DNA of 47,941 bases from an uncultured Enterocloster sp. (GCA_944383785.1 CALWQV010000010.1:1-47941); one strand, 5' to 3'; shown: positions 1 through 9,888, numbered from the stretch's first letter. Notes: generated from the sequence alone by a model not told the origin. Numbers and translations: made by a program.

Positions 1-3000
1 TTACATATCCGGACTGGCCTGGGATCGAAAGCTCCTCCAGAATGTAAGTTCCCGCCGGAAGGCGCTTGATCAAATCCGCCTGCCCAGCCGTTTCCTCCGT
101 ATCAAAGGGATCATTGGGCGTCCGGTCTGAGCTAATCCAGGTATTTTCCAGGATATAGCTCTCCCCCAGCCGGTGATACAGCTTGTCCTGGCTCTGGTTT
201 TCTTTACTGCTGTCCCCGTCAAAAAGCGCCGAATGCTCATCTAAAGCATAAGCCCCCCGGTTGTACGCTTCCAAATTGTCCGAATCCTTGTAGCGGACAA
301 AATCTCCGTTCCGGTCGTACAGCTCTGTCCCTTTATCATAAGTTTCATCGCTGCGCTGATAGTAGAGAATGAGGCCATGTTCATCGTACACGGGGCTCAT
401 TGTTTTCAGGAAATCCCCGTTCTGGATATCAGCCAGAATTTCCCCGTTCATGTTCTGGCCCTGGCCGTTGGTTTTGACGGTCTGCTCTCTGTGGCTTTCC
501 TCCCCATTCTCTGATTTCCAGGAACCGTTGATATACCCGGATTCCTGATGGCTATAGCCTGGTTTTTCGCTGTCTGAAATCTCCTGGCCGCTCTGATTGT
601 TCGGTTCAATGACTGCGCTCTCGCCGTATCCTTCTTCATTTTCCCCGATAGTCGCAATCCGGGAGGTAGTGATCTTGTTTCTTGACGTCACATTTCCATT
701 TTCATCCTTGTGAACCTCCACCGGCCATACCAGCACCCGGTCCGCCGCATGGGCTCCGGTCTCATCCGACACCGGCTCCAGCACATAGGCCATCCCCGTA
801 TAGGGGTCTACCATGGCGTCCCGATGGCCTTCCCCGTCCAGGTGGTAGACCACAGTCCCATCTCCCATAAGCCAGGTGCGGCAGCTGTTCTTCCACTCCA
901 GCTTCGCAAAATCCCCTTCCGGAATCTTGCTGACAGGGTTATAGGAAACCTTTGTCAAATCACCGCCCACAAACTCCAGGTAAGCCTGGCCGCCCTTAAA
1001 GGCGTAAATGGATGGTTCCCGGTCGCTCTTATGGTGGTTTTTCATATCCGACTGAACCTGCGCCACCGGAATCTTCTCATGGTCCTTGTTCCAGCCATAT
1101 AAAATATCCCTGCCGTCTATTCGCTCCGTCCAGGTGAGGGAAAGGGAGGACAGGTCATAAAACAAAATATCCATATCCGGCCGCTCAACCGTCCCTTCCT
1201 TCCACACATAGCCTTTTTCCGTAATCGGAATCCCATCTTCCCCTATTCCGACTACATAATCCTCCAGAATCTCTTCTCCATTCTCGTCCCTCTCCTTCAC
1301 CAGCTCTGTTTTCTGGCCCGCATAACCTTTCCGGACAAACATCTCCAGAACGGTTCCCGTATTGCCCCGCTTCACCGTTAATCCCTCGTAGGCGTGATCC
1401 TCCGTATCTCCGGAGGGGATCAGCTCGATGGCGTCAAATAAGGTCATTGTTGCCCCGGCTACGTAAGGGTTGGCATCATCGTCCGTATCCCTGGTTCTGG
1501 TCACATAGCCGTATCCGGCAAAATGGCCCTCCTCATAGACGATCTCCACCTGCTCCCCAGCCTCTTTTAATGCCTGCAGACGCTCCAAGGTCCCTTTAGG
1601 GTAAGCATATCCCAGGTAAACACCGTTTAAGTAGGCGTACTCCAGCTGTGGATTTCCGCCGATTTCCGTCAGGCTTCCGTCTACCCGCTCCCCGATGCGA
1701 AAGGTAACCTCCCCCGTCTCCTTTCGCTTTTCCACCTGGAGCTTGATGGGGGTATTCTCCACATAGATCTGGGCCGTATCCTCCTTGGGCTGATTCCCAC
1801 TGCCCCGGATCCCGTCCGCTGGCTTCTCATAGATGGCCGCGCGTACTCGCTGATCTTTCTTCCCCTCCTTATAGTATGTGACCCCATCCGAGTAAATTTC
1901 GATCGCAATAGGCGCCGTCCTTACATAGCCTTTTGGCGGAACCTCGCACAGCACGTAAACACCCGCTCCCAGAGGCTGCGGCGTTTCCAGGTATCCGGCG
2001 GCCTGGCGGCGGTATTCGCCTGGGGCTTTGTTGATGTCCTCATCCTTCATAAGAATATCGCCGATGGTGGAGAATGCCTCAAACTGCCCGACGTCATTCC
2101 CCTCCGCGTCAGAGAGGATGATCTTGTTCTCTTCCTTGCAAATGGGAGTCCCGGCTTTTACAACGCCGGAGTATAACGTTCCGGCTCCCTCTTCCCCTCG
2201 GCTTAAGGGCTCGATTCTCTCCGCTCCCATGACTTTCAAAAATTCTTCCGTTCCCCGGATGGTTGTATCTTCCTCAAAATAACGCACCTGTCCCGTCCTT
2301 TCATCCCGCTCTGCCCGGTAAAGCATGAACAGCGCCCCGTCGTGAAGAAGATTCTCGTGGGTTTCGCCATCCAGCTTTTCAATCCGCAATTTGGCAGAAT
2401 AAAAAGTATTATGGTAGGTTCCATCCGCATAACCCTTCATCTGCGAAGGCTGATACTGCTTTTCATCCCCTGGCTCCGTTACGGAATAGGGAACCAGCAT
2501 AGGAGCGTACAGCCCCTCATAGGCTGTCTGGACACCCTGCATGGCCGCCGCGCTACGGTAAACCGCGCCCTCATCCCCGCCGACCTCCTTTTCACTCTCA
2601 AACCGGATGTTTTTTGCGATTCCGGCCTGCTCCGATACGGAAGCATAATGATAGCGCTTCTCGATTTCATCCGCTTCACCGGCCAAATAATGGCTACTGT
2701 CATTTGCTCCCTGCTCTTTCGTCAGCGGGGCTCCAAAGACTTCATGAATAGGGTTGTAATAATCCTTTAACGGATCAAAAGCCTCCTGGGTAATCCCAAA
2801 ACCCTGGTAATCATAGCTGCCGCCATTGTAAGAAATGGTTCCGGTCAGTTTGTCTGGCTCCAGCCCGTACTGATAAATCTCAAAGCTTCCGCTGTTGTTG
2901 TGGGCGCGGATCACGTACTGCCTTTCATCGCCTCCGTTTTCATCCCATTCCTCCCCAAAGCGGATCAGGTACCGGCCCGCCTGTTTCCCCAGCGGCAGCT

Positions 3001-6000
3001 TTGGGTCATACCGGTATGTCCGGCTCAGCTTTCGGTTCTCTGCTGTCCCCGTCCCTTCCTCATAGACCGCCGGAACCATCACTTCCCTGGGATGGTCGAT
3101 TCTGTAATGCTTATTTACGAAATCGTTAAATGCCGCCTCATCCTCCCCCACATATCTGGGCTGCTGCTCCACCACCACATAGGTTCCATAGGGCAGGTAG
3201 GAGGATAAGCCATAGCTATAGCTTTCCCCATCCAGATCAGCGGATAAGGTCGTCCGGTCCTGGTCCGCGCCCCCGTCCGCCGCGCTGTCCCAGGGGATGG
3301 AGTAGATTTCATCCAGGTCATAGTTAAAAAATGGCTTTAAGTAGTTATAGGCTTTCTCCAAAGCATAATTCAGCGCCTGATCGTAGAGTTCCTCCGTGTA
3401 ATGTCCATTGTCCGTGCCTGGCTTTCCCTCATTTTCCTTCTGCCCATTATCCGCTATCAGTTTGGCCGCCTCATCCTTCAGATACCAATCAATGGCAAAC
3501 TGACGCACCTGATCGGAAGCTTTCGCGTTGTTCTCCGCGTAATCGCTGCGGTTTGCCCGGTTGCCCAATGGCTTCCAGGAGGTATAGGTCTGGTTTTTAT
3601 CATCCCACTTATCCACATTAACTGTTTCCAGAGCGTCAAAAAACTTCTCATAGTTGTATTCCTGTATAGTAATGACCCCATTCCCGCTCTCCACCTGCCG
3701 CTCCACCGTTTCCAGAATTCTGGTGTAACCCTGATTTGGCTCCGCTCGGATAGCATCGCTTCCCGCAACGTCCATATTCCTTCCCCGGTAGCTGTACAGC
3801 CCGTCGTTTGCCAGCACTCCCACGCCATTCTCTGCAATGGAGGTATCATAGGGCCCTTTCTGGCCGGCGTTGGTATCCGCCGTCTCTGGATCTTTATAAT
3901 TCGACAGCGTATTGTTGCTGTTTGGGCTGGTCAGATTGGAATCCGTATTGTGCAGAACCTTTGTAAAGAGCTTTGGCACATTGACTTTTCGGACCGTCCC
4001 GTTATGGGAGTCATCCGGGAAATCTGGAGAAATAACCTCCGTATAACTGAGTTCATTTCCATTCCGGTCCAGCCAGGCCACATTCCCTTCCTCATCCCGG
4101 TACAGCCGTTCCAGGTTGCTTTTCAAGTAAGCCTTAAACCGGAAATTCGCTGCCTTCTGAACCGCTTCCACATCATAAGTATTATTTGCGTAGCTTCCGT
4201 CCGGATTTGTCTGAATGTCCTTTGCCACTTTGATCTTCTGGCGGATGGGCCGTTCATAGACAAGCAGCGGGGCAGTCCTCGTATTCCCGTCCAGAATCAC
4301 AGTCTGATCGTCCCTATTTCCCAGGGAAATATCGACCAGATATGTATCCTCTGCCGCCATTGTCGGGGCCGCCCCAAGGCTTACATGCTCCGCCGCGTAC
4401 TGGCATGGCAGCTGCCCGCCGATCTGGCTGACGCCATAGGTAATCTCAAAGTTCAGGACTCCATCCTCCGGGATCTGCTCCTGCTTCACATGAATCACAT
4501 AGCGGCCATTTGCGGCGTCGTAGGAAATCTGATCCGCCGGGAACTTCTGCTCTTTCTTTTCCTCCAACCTTATGGTTTCCGTCACCTTTTCGTAGCCGGA
4601 AATATAAGATTCCGTGGCCACAGAGCCGTCCTCCTTTAAAAGGTCGTCCCCTTCCTGGTAGATCCAGTAGGTTTCTCCCATCACTTCCCGGTATTCCAGC
4701 TGCTCCAGGTCCTCATAAAGACTCACGGAATCCACCGAGGGAATCAGAACCTTGAGGGAAGCCTCCGTCAGAAAGCCGGATTCGTTTTCCCTGTATCCGG
4801 TTAAATCTCCCTTTTCATAAGGCACGTAAATGAATCCTTCGCTGCCCTCCATATCCACTGGCTGCTTCACCAAAATCCGCTTATGCTGTTCATCGTAAAG
4901 GCTTTCCAACTCCTCACCGCCCTGGACGTAGGAATAGCGCAGCACTCCATACCAGCCATCCCCGCCTTCGATTACGTTCTCCAGCAAAACCGCGTTGAAA
5001 GCCGTCAGCTCCTTCAGGGCTTCCGTCAGGTCTTTGGCCCACTGGGTTTTATCCTCCCCTTTAAGCTTCACCAGCTTCCAGGGTGCTCCGAAAGACGGTT
5101 CCTTATAAACCTTTCCCAGATCCGCATTCACCTGCATCATAAACTCCATGTCAGAAAATTCGTCGTCAGAACCCAGAACCGGAGGCTTTACGGCAAAGTA
5201 GTTCCTGGGGTAAACTGTTCTGTACTGAGGCTTCGCTTCCGTTACCGCCATCACCTCCCGACTGTCTCCATTTGGAAGCTCAACCACATCCCCCACTTGT
5301 GCCGCCACAGGTTTTCCCTCGATAATAACCTGATTTCCAGCCACGGCCTTCTGATTCCGGACAGACCAGATGGGCTTTTCATAGCTCATGGTTTCCTCTC
5401 TTTTCACAATCCCATAGGTGCTGACCTGAGGCAGGCTCTCTTCGGGCATACCGTACAGATAAATATCATAGCCCTGCTTTCCGATCTCCTTACTTTTTGC
5501 TGTCAGCAGATTGCCGGTATACGGGTCGTTTTCTGTCCAGCCCTTTAGGGAAACGCTGCCCTTCACCGCCGCGCCGCCATGTTCCATGGCCTCTTTGTTG
5601 GTAACAGCGGCGTTTTTCCCGTAAATGGACAGTTCATAGCCCTCGCTTCTGGAAAGCTCCTTGATGTAATAATCCCCCGCGATCAGGGGACGGCCGATCC
5701 AGCAGTTCCCATTGTTTGCCTGGTTATTCTGTACCTCATAGCCCGCATCCTGATTGGAGGAAAGGCGGCGGTATCCGCTGTCCGTTTCTCCCCCTGACTC
5801 TTGAATGGTGAGCTTCCCGCCCTTTTTATCATGTCCCACAAACTGTTCGTTGTCCTCTCCCAAGGCAGTGGATACCCCTTCATCAGTATACAGGTTTTCC
5901 GGCCCGTCAAAGGGAAGATCCGTCCGCTTTTCAATGGAGCCGGTTTCATAGTTGTAGGTGCTGCCAGGACCTTGCGTATAGGCCATGAAGGAGCCGTTTC

Positions 6001-8836
6001 CGTCCCGGTCTGTGGCGGCTACCGCCACCAGATCGTTTTGCTGATACACCGTTCCGGTATTCCCGTCCGGGTGGACGATATCGCTCTTGGCGAACAGACC
6101 GTAAACAGCGCCTTCCAAAGTCCCATCCCCGTTGGACTGGCCGTAAGAGTCGTAGTCGCCCTCCTGGGTCAGATCCAGATCCCGCTTGTTAAAATGGATC
6201 TCCCCTTCCTGCCGGTGGTCGTAAACAATAAAGGTCCAGTCTATAATGTCCGAGACATTGGGCGTAATGGTATTAGCCTGGCTTGGAAGGAAGGCTGCGC
6301 TGTCTCTTCCCGCTTCTTCACTGGAAAACAGGCCGGCCACAAGGCGTTTTACGCTGCCAGCCGTCTTTCCCGCTTTTCTTGCGGCCCTGCTTAATCCGGT
6401 CAGAATCACGCTGCCGCCGCGCCCGCTTGTTTTTGCGGAAGCGGTGGTGGCTTCCTCACCTGCGTTGGAATCCGTGGCAGCCTGACCGAGTGCTTCCCCT
6501 TTATTTCGCCCCTGTTCTTTTGCGCTGTCAGGTGTTGCTTCTGCCGCTTGCCTCCTTTCCTGGCCCAGCTTTGCAGCAGATGGCGTAGACGGGGTGGCCT
6601 TTAAAAGCTCCTGCCCCGCTTCTTCCTCCCAAGAATCGGGCTGTACCGCCACAAAGGAAGCCCCCTCTCCATCCACGTTCTCTCCGCCCTGGCCGCCGCC
6701 ATGGTGCAAACCGGAGGTATTAAGATCCTTTACCTCAGATGAGCTGACCGTCCTGGTTTCAATCACAATATCATCCTTGTGGATTCCGTGGAGAATATAG
6801 CCTCCCCTGGCGTTGGTCTCTTTTGCGGAATACTCATAATCCAGGCTGACAAAATCCCTATAGAACTGATCCCGGTCCGCTTCCAGGGCAGGCTGTCCCA
6901 GGCCTTCCGTAACAGCATGGAAGAATCCTCCTTCCTCCACCAGCTTTTCACAGTTTTCTACTTCCTCCAGCCACTTTGCCCATGCCTGGTCGTGGAGGTT
7001 TTGGTTGGCCTGCTTGGCCCCATCGATTTCTCCCTGGTTAGTGATCTCCCCTTCCTCATCGTATTCAGGCGCTGGAACCGGGACATAGTAGATCGTGGGA
7101 GCCGGATGTCCCCCGCAGTATCCCTTCCGGTAGGTGTAGGTCCGCGTATCGGTATGGCCGGTTTTGCTTAAGTCCGGCAGGCCATTTGAACCAGCCGGGT
7201 GAAGATGGCCCTCCGGACCGGTAATGTCGTTGTCCCTGGGACAGGGCGTTTCCCCATTGCCCGGATCCCAGCCCTGCCAATGCTCAAACTGGCTCCCTTT
7301 TTCATTCTGCCAGTTATAGCGGTTCCGGTCGGACTGGTTTACCCCCATCTGTCCGCTGTAGTTGGCCGATACCCCGTCATTTCCCCACTCCGTCTGGTTC
7401 AGACTCCCGATTCCGCTCTCATATTCCAACTCATCCGCTTCCAAAAGATCCAGCGCCGTACTCTCCAGCTGGGAATCGTCAAAAGCCTCCAGAATGTCAA
7501 AAGTCGCTCCCTCCAGAGGTTTTCCTGTCTCAGAATCAAATTTGATCAGATCAACATTGTAGTTGGCCTCCCATTTTTCCTCGTGCCGGTAACGATCCAC
7601 CTTGACTTCAAAACTTCCCTCCTGGCCGGTTCCCCCGCCGCCTTCATCGCCGCCTCCGCCGGACTGTCCGCCAAAAGCCACCGCAACGGAAAAATTTCCT
7701 TCCAGGCTGGCCGCCAGCATCGACTGGCCTACCCGTCCGCTTTGGTCCCGGAAATCAAATTTGATAATGCTTCCCTTCTGGAAATCCGTCAGGCATCGGT
7801 CAAACTCACTGTCCTTGACAAAACTCATATCCGCGATTTTCCCCTCCTGGGGCATCTGCCCGCTGGGCGAGACAAAATCCAGGTAAGGGGCTCCGCCTGC
7901 GCCGTCCTGGTAGCCCGCGAACTTCCAGTCTCCATAAACTGTCTCAGCCTTGATGTTGGACCAATATTTCCGGTTAATAGCCGTATCCTCGAAGATTAAT
8001 TTTGCGTGGTACTGGCCGTCCTCCCCCTGAACAATCTGAGGCGCATAGGTAAAGCCCATCCCTTCCTGGTAGTTCAGGGAAGACAGGTACTCGGTGGCCT
8101 CGTAGATCTGATTGAAAACATACTCCTTATAGGTGCAGGGCCGCCCATTCACATCAAACCCCTCTTGGACAATCTCCTCATATACCCGGGAGCTGCCCTG
8201 GGTATCCGGATGGAAGTCCCCCTCGTACAAGGTTTCAATATTCCAGTTAATGGCAGACCAGTTATAGCCGTACTCATGAGGCAGCAGATAACCGCCCTCA
8301 TAGGAGAGGGAGATCATGGGCTTGGCAATCAGATATTTCGCCGTTTCCTCATATGGGTCCTGCATCGCCGAAGGGCTGGCCGGACGGGAAAGGTAGTACA
8401 TAGTCAGGAGGGCGAAGGTGAAGTTGTATTTGTCGATGGGATTTCTTCCGTCAACGCTCGTCGGCAGCTCATCGTATGTATTAACTTCCTCTACATAGGC
8501 AATTGATCCCGGTGTTGGCCATAATTCATGATTCGCGACACAGAAAACATAGGAATTGGCAAACTGCCCCCATTTCGGATCACTAGCATCGCCTACCAGG
8601 TACTCCTTTCTTGCCTTATTCCGCAAATAGCCAGATCCCGTGGTTTCTCTCGCAGTGCCATTGTTGTAAAGCCAGGTCATACCGAACCGCAGACTTGTCT
8701 GTTCTCCCGGATTCGGGGTCTCAGCTGCTACACCGACCAAAGTTAAGCTCTCTTGCAACAGTTCCAGCGGCCCTGCCCCCAGTACCAGAATGAGCGTCAG
8801 CACCAAGGTCACGATTCGTTTCCATCGCTGTTTCAT
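1..8836 (-). CDS. Giant secreted SpaA/Cna-B-type adhesin or pilin-like surface protein (3' end outside window)
   Basis: I followed one minus-strand frame from the ATG at 8836 to the left edge and saw no stop codon, giving at least 2,945 residues; the C-terminus, and any LPXTG anchor, lie outside. The start has a GGAGGGACAGAGGGAAA ribosome site and opens a signal peptide (MKQRWKR, then a hydrophobic stretch to about residue 38). Cna-B/SpaA-type segments are recognisable: VDLIKFDSETGKPLEGATF near residue 426, a TLEGAVYGLF segment near 900 ending in DYYIKELSRSEGY near 1053, LRIEKLDGETHENLL near 2148 ending in GVYVLCEVPPKGYV near 2288, and GTYILEELSIPGQSGY at the edge. These carry the Lys and E-box Glu typical of isopeptide-locked stalk domains. 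A Gly-rich linker lies near residue 400. Large parts between match nothing I know. Expected location is the cell surface; the ligand is unknown. Confidence 0.88.
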   Translation of the reverse strand, partial: MKQRWKRIVTLVLTLILVLGAGPLELLQESLTLVGVAAETPNPGEQTSLRFGMTWLYNNGTARETTGSGYLRNKARKEYLVGDASDPKWGQFANSYVFCVANHELWPTPGSIAYVEEVNTYDELPTSVDGRNPIDKYNFTFALLTMYYLSRPASPSAMQDPYEETAKYLIAKPMISLSYEGGYLLPHEYGYNWSAINWNIETLYEGDFHPDTQGSSRVYEEIVQEGFDVNGRPCTYKEYVFNQIYEATEYLSSLNYQEGMGFTYAPQIVQGEDGQYHAKLIFEDTAINRKYWSNIKAETVYGDWKFAGYQDGAGGAPYLDFVSPSGQMPQEGKIADMSFVKDSEFDRCLTDFQKGSIIKFDFRDQSGRVGQSMLAASLEGNFSVAVAFGGQSGGGGDEGGGGTGQEGSFEVKVDRYRHEEKWEANYNVDLIKFDSETGKPLEGATFDILEAFDDSQLESTALDLLEADELEYESGIGSLNQTEWGNDGVSANYSGQMGVNQSDRNRYNWQNEKGSQFEHWQGWDPGNGETPCPRDNDITGPEGHLHPAGSNGLPDLSKTGHTDTRTYTYRKGYCGGHPAPTIYYVPVPAPEYDEEGEITNQGEIDGAKQANQNLHDQAWAKWLEEVENCEKLVEEGGFFHAVTEGLGQPALEADRDQFYRDFVSLDYEYSAKETNARGGYILHGIHKDDIVIETRTVSSSEVKDLNTSGLHHGGGQGGENVDGEGASFVAVQPDSWEEEAGQELLKATPSTPSAAKLGQERRQAAEATPDSAKEQGRNKGEALGQAATDSNAGEEATTASAKTSGRGGSVILTGLSRAARKAGKTAGSVKRLVAGLFSSEEAGRDSAAFLPSQANTITPNVSDIIDWTFIVYDHRQEGEIHFNKRDLDLTQEGDYDSYGQSNGDGTLEGAVYGLFAKSDIVHPDGNTGTVYQQNDLVAVAATDRDGNGSFMAYTQGPGSTYNYETGSIEKRTDLPFDGPENLYTDEGVSTALGEDNEQFVGHDKKGGKLTIQESGGETDSGYRRLSSNQDAGYEVQNNQANNGNCWIGRPLIAGDYYIKELSRSEGYELSIYGKNAAVTNKEAMEHGGAAVKGSVSLKGWTENDPYTGNLLTAKSKEIGKQGYDIYLYGMPEESLPQVSTYGIVKREETMSYEKPIWSVRNQKAVAGNQVIIEGKPVAAQVGDVVELPNGDSREVMAVTEAKPQYRTVYPRNYFAVKPPVLGSDDEFSDMEFMMQVNADLGKVYKEPSFGAPWKLVKLKGEDKTQWAKDLTEALKELTAFNAVLLENVIEGGDGWYGVLRYSYVQGGEELESLYDEQHKRILVKQPVDMEGSEGFIYVPYEKGDLTGYRENESGFLTEASLKVLIPSVDSVSLYEDLEQLEYREVMGETYWIYQEGDDLLKEDGSVATESYISGYEKVTETIRLEEKKEQKFPADQISYDAANGRYVIHVKQEQIPEDGVLNFEITYGVSQIGGQLPCQYAAEHVSLGAAPTMAAEDTYLVDISLGNRDDQTVILDGNTRTAPLLVYERPIRQKIKVAKDIQTNPDGSYANNTYDVEAVQKAANFRFKAYLKSNLERLYRDEEGNVAWLDRNGNELSYTEVISPDFPDDSHNGTVRKVNVPKLFTKVLHNTDSNLTSPNSNNTLSNYKDPETADTNAGQKGPYDTSIAENGVGVLANDGLYSYRGRNMDVAGSDAIRAEPNQGYTRILETVERQVESGNGVITIQEYNYEKFFDALETVNVDKWDDKNQTYTSWKPLGNRANRSDYAENNAKASDQVRQFAIDWYLKDEAAKLIADNGQKENEGKPGTDNGHYTEELYDQALNYALEKAYNYLKPFFNYDLDEIYSIPWDSAADGGADQDRTTLSADLDGESYSYGLSSYLPYGTYVVVEQQPRYVGEDEAAFNDFVNKHYRIDHPREVMVPAVYEEGTGTAENRKLSRTYRYDPKLPLGKQAGRYLIRFGEEWDENGGDERQYVIRAHNNSGSFEIYQYGLEPDKLTGTISYNGGSYDYQGFGITQEAFDPLKDYYNPIHEVFGAPLTKEQGANDSSHYLAGEADEIEKRYHYASVSEQAGIAKNIRFESEKEVGGDEGAVYRSAAAMQGVQTAYEGLYAPMLVPYSVTEPGDEKQYQPSQMKGYADGTYHNTFYSAKLRIEKLDGETHENLLHDGALFMLYRAERDERTGQVRYFEEDTTIRGTEEFLKVMGAERIEPLSRGEEGAGTLYSGVVKAGTPICKEENKIILSDAEGNDVGQFEAFSTIGDILMKDEDINKAPGEYRRQAAGYLETPQPLGAGVYVLCEVPPKGYVRTAPIAIEIYSDGVTYYKEGKKDQRVRAAIYEKPADGIRGSGNQPKEDTAQIYVENTPIKLQVEKRKETGEVTFRIGERVDGSLTEIGGNPQLEYAYLNGVYLGYAYPKGTLERLQALKEAGEQVEIVYEEGHFAGYGYVTRTRDTDDDANPYVAGATMTLFDAIELIPSGDTEDHAYEGLTVKRGNTGTVLEMFVRKGYAGQKTELVKERDENGEEILEDYVVGIGEDGIPITEKGYVWKEGTVERPDMDILFYDLSSLSLTWTERIDGRDILYGWNKDHEKIPVAQVQSDMKNHHKSDREPSIYAFKGGQAYLEFVGGDLTKVSYNPVSKIPEGDFAKLEWKNSCRTWLMGDGTVVYHLDGEGHRDAMVDPYTGMAYVLEPVSDETGAHAADRVLVWPVEVHKDENGNVTSRNKITTSRIATIGENEEGYGESAVIEPNNQSGQEISDSEKPGYSHQESGYINGSWKSENGEESHREQTVKTNGQGQNMNGEILADIQNGDFLKTMSPVYDEHGLILYYQRSDETYDKGTELYDRNGDFVRYKDSDNLEAYNRGAYALDEHSALFDGDSSKENQSQDKLYHRLGESYILENTWISSDRTPNDPFDTEETAGQADLIKRLPAGTYILEELSIPGQSGYV

Positions 8837-8863
8837 TTTCCCTCTGTCCCTCCTTTAAATTTC

Positions 8864-8895
8864 AAAATAAAAAGGACCCGGAGCCAATCCAAGTC
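8864..8895 (-). terminator. Intrinsic terminator after the Rpn-type gene, just ahead of the giant adhesin gene
   Basis: On the minus strand AGGACTTGG pairs with CCGGGTCCT (9 bp including two G-U pairs) around the loop ATTGGCT, followed by TTTTTATTTT. It lies 35 bp past the stop of the Rpn-type gene and ends only 27 bp before the adhesin ATG. The adhesin must therefore rely on readthrough, attenuation or a promoter overlapping the hairpin. A TTGGAT-17-TATTTT match does overlap it. Confidence 0.75.
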
Positions 8896-8929
8896 CTGAT
8901 TACTTTATTTCGCTATTCAGTTTTACTTC

Positions 8930-9808
8930 TCATTCTAAATACTTCTGTACTTCATTGTCACTTAAATCATAAGCCTTCATTAACTGCTCCCGAATAACCG
9001 GCATGGGAGTATTTAAATTCTTCAAAACATATACGGTCCCTTTTATTCCTTCTTTAAGTCCTTGCTCACGACCACATTTTTCTGCATAATCCATTACAAC
9101 ACACATAGTTACGTCTCCTTTCTTCGCTTCTTCCAAAATTACTGGTTTACATTCCTCAAATCGCTTATCTTTACTAAAGATTCTGAAGAAATCCAGTATC
9201 TCCTCTACATGCCGGATCTTTTGCCTGTTAAAGCGAATCTCCTCTAATCGTCCTTCTCTCACTGCACTGAAATATTCCACAACGATTCGGAAATCGGATA
9301 TAAATTGTTCCCTTATTTTCTCAGGCAAAAATGCCACGTCGACCACATTAATCCGGTAATTCGAGATGGCTGCGTCCAAATATTTTCCGTAAGGTAAATC
9401 CTGATCAACTGTGGAAAACACATCCTTCGGTCCTGACCATCGCTTCATTCCAAAATGCAGCACTAGGGTAATCACCGGGCTGATCCGGCTATTGCCTTCA
9501 TCTATTTGCCTTTTATAGGAGCTGAAATCGTATCCCATCACCCGAAACACCATGTGCGGATCTACAACTGACTGATTCTCAATCCCAAAGGCTGTCATCT
9601 TTGTCTGTCGGTTATCAAATTTTACCACATCCCGAATTTGTTCCTTCGGCCTCGCTTCCGCACTCTTATACCTGGATACCGTGGGACCGTCAATCAGATT
9701 CGATGGCTCCAGAAGTCTTTCCCCCCGAAAAACCAACACATTCATAATATCCGCAAATACATCTGTATAATCTTCCAGCAGTTTTCCGCTTATATCTTTT
9801 TCTCCCAT
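8930..9808 (-). CDS. Rpn-family recombination-promoting nuclease / PD-(D/E)XK transposase-like protein
   Basis: This 292-aa protein has the layout of the PDDEXK nuclease-family 'transposases' common in Clostridia. The N-terminus describes itself as a phage/transposon-like target region (DYTDVFADIMNVLVFRG). The nuclease core follows at about residues 60-90, with VVKFDNRQTKMTAFGIENQSVVD carrying a D...ExQ-type active site. A helical C-terminus contains EQGLKEGIKG. Related Rpn proteins in E. coli are DNA endonucleases that stimulate RecA-independent recombination; the target here is unknown. The gene stands alone, with its own strong promoter and terminator, between wall-protein genes. The ribosome site is GGAAAGGGAAAGCTGG before the ATG. 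No terminal inverted repeats were seen, so it is not annotated as an insertion sequence. Confidence 0.85.
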   Translation of the reverse strand: MGEKDISGKLLEDYTDVFADIMNVLVFRGERLLEPSNLIDGPTVSRYKSAEARPKEQIRDVVKFDNRQTKMTAFGIENQSVVDPHMVFRVMGYDFSSYKRQIDEGNSRISPVITLVLHFGMKRWSGPKDVFSTVDQDLPYGKYLDAAISNYRINVVDVAFLPEKIREQFISDFRIVVEYFSAVREGRLEEIRFNRQKIRHVEEILDFFRIFSKDKRFEECKPVILEEAKKGDVTMCVVMDYAEKCGREQGLKEGIKGTVYVLKNLNTPMPVIREQLMKAYDLSDNEVQKYLE

Positions 9809-9835
9809 CCAGCTTTCCCTTTCCCACCTAGCTCA

Positions 9836-9864
9836 ATTGTATATTCTTATACTTACGGTGTCAA
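9836..9864 (-). promoter_or_regulatory. Sigma-A promoter of the Rpn-type gene
   Basis: On the minus strand TTGACA (9864-9859) and TACAAT (9841-9836) are separated by exactly 17 bp, 27 bp upstream of the gene start. Confidence 0.8.
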
Positions 9865-9888
9865 TGTTACCTCCCTCTTCCTTCAAAC

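Noticed and set aside
3401-4639. 412-codon open frame on the plus strand, and further plus-strand frames at 4883-5548 and 7199-7999
   Set aside because: They lie antisense to the continuous giant adhesin frame, whose translation shows clear signal peptide and Cna-B motifs. The plus-strand products look like random hydrophobic/Pro-rich sequence.
8170-8550. Possible thioester domain at the adhesin N-terminus (YVFCVANHE, YNWSAINWNI)
   Set aside because: The Cys at residue 99 fits, but the Gln of the usual TQxAIW partner motif is Trp/Asn here, so an internal thioester is not supported.
8930-9888. Insertion sequence bounded around the Rpn-type gene
   Set aside because: No terminal inverted repeats or target duplication found next to the gene; its promoter and terminator suggest an ordinary stand-alone gene.
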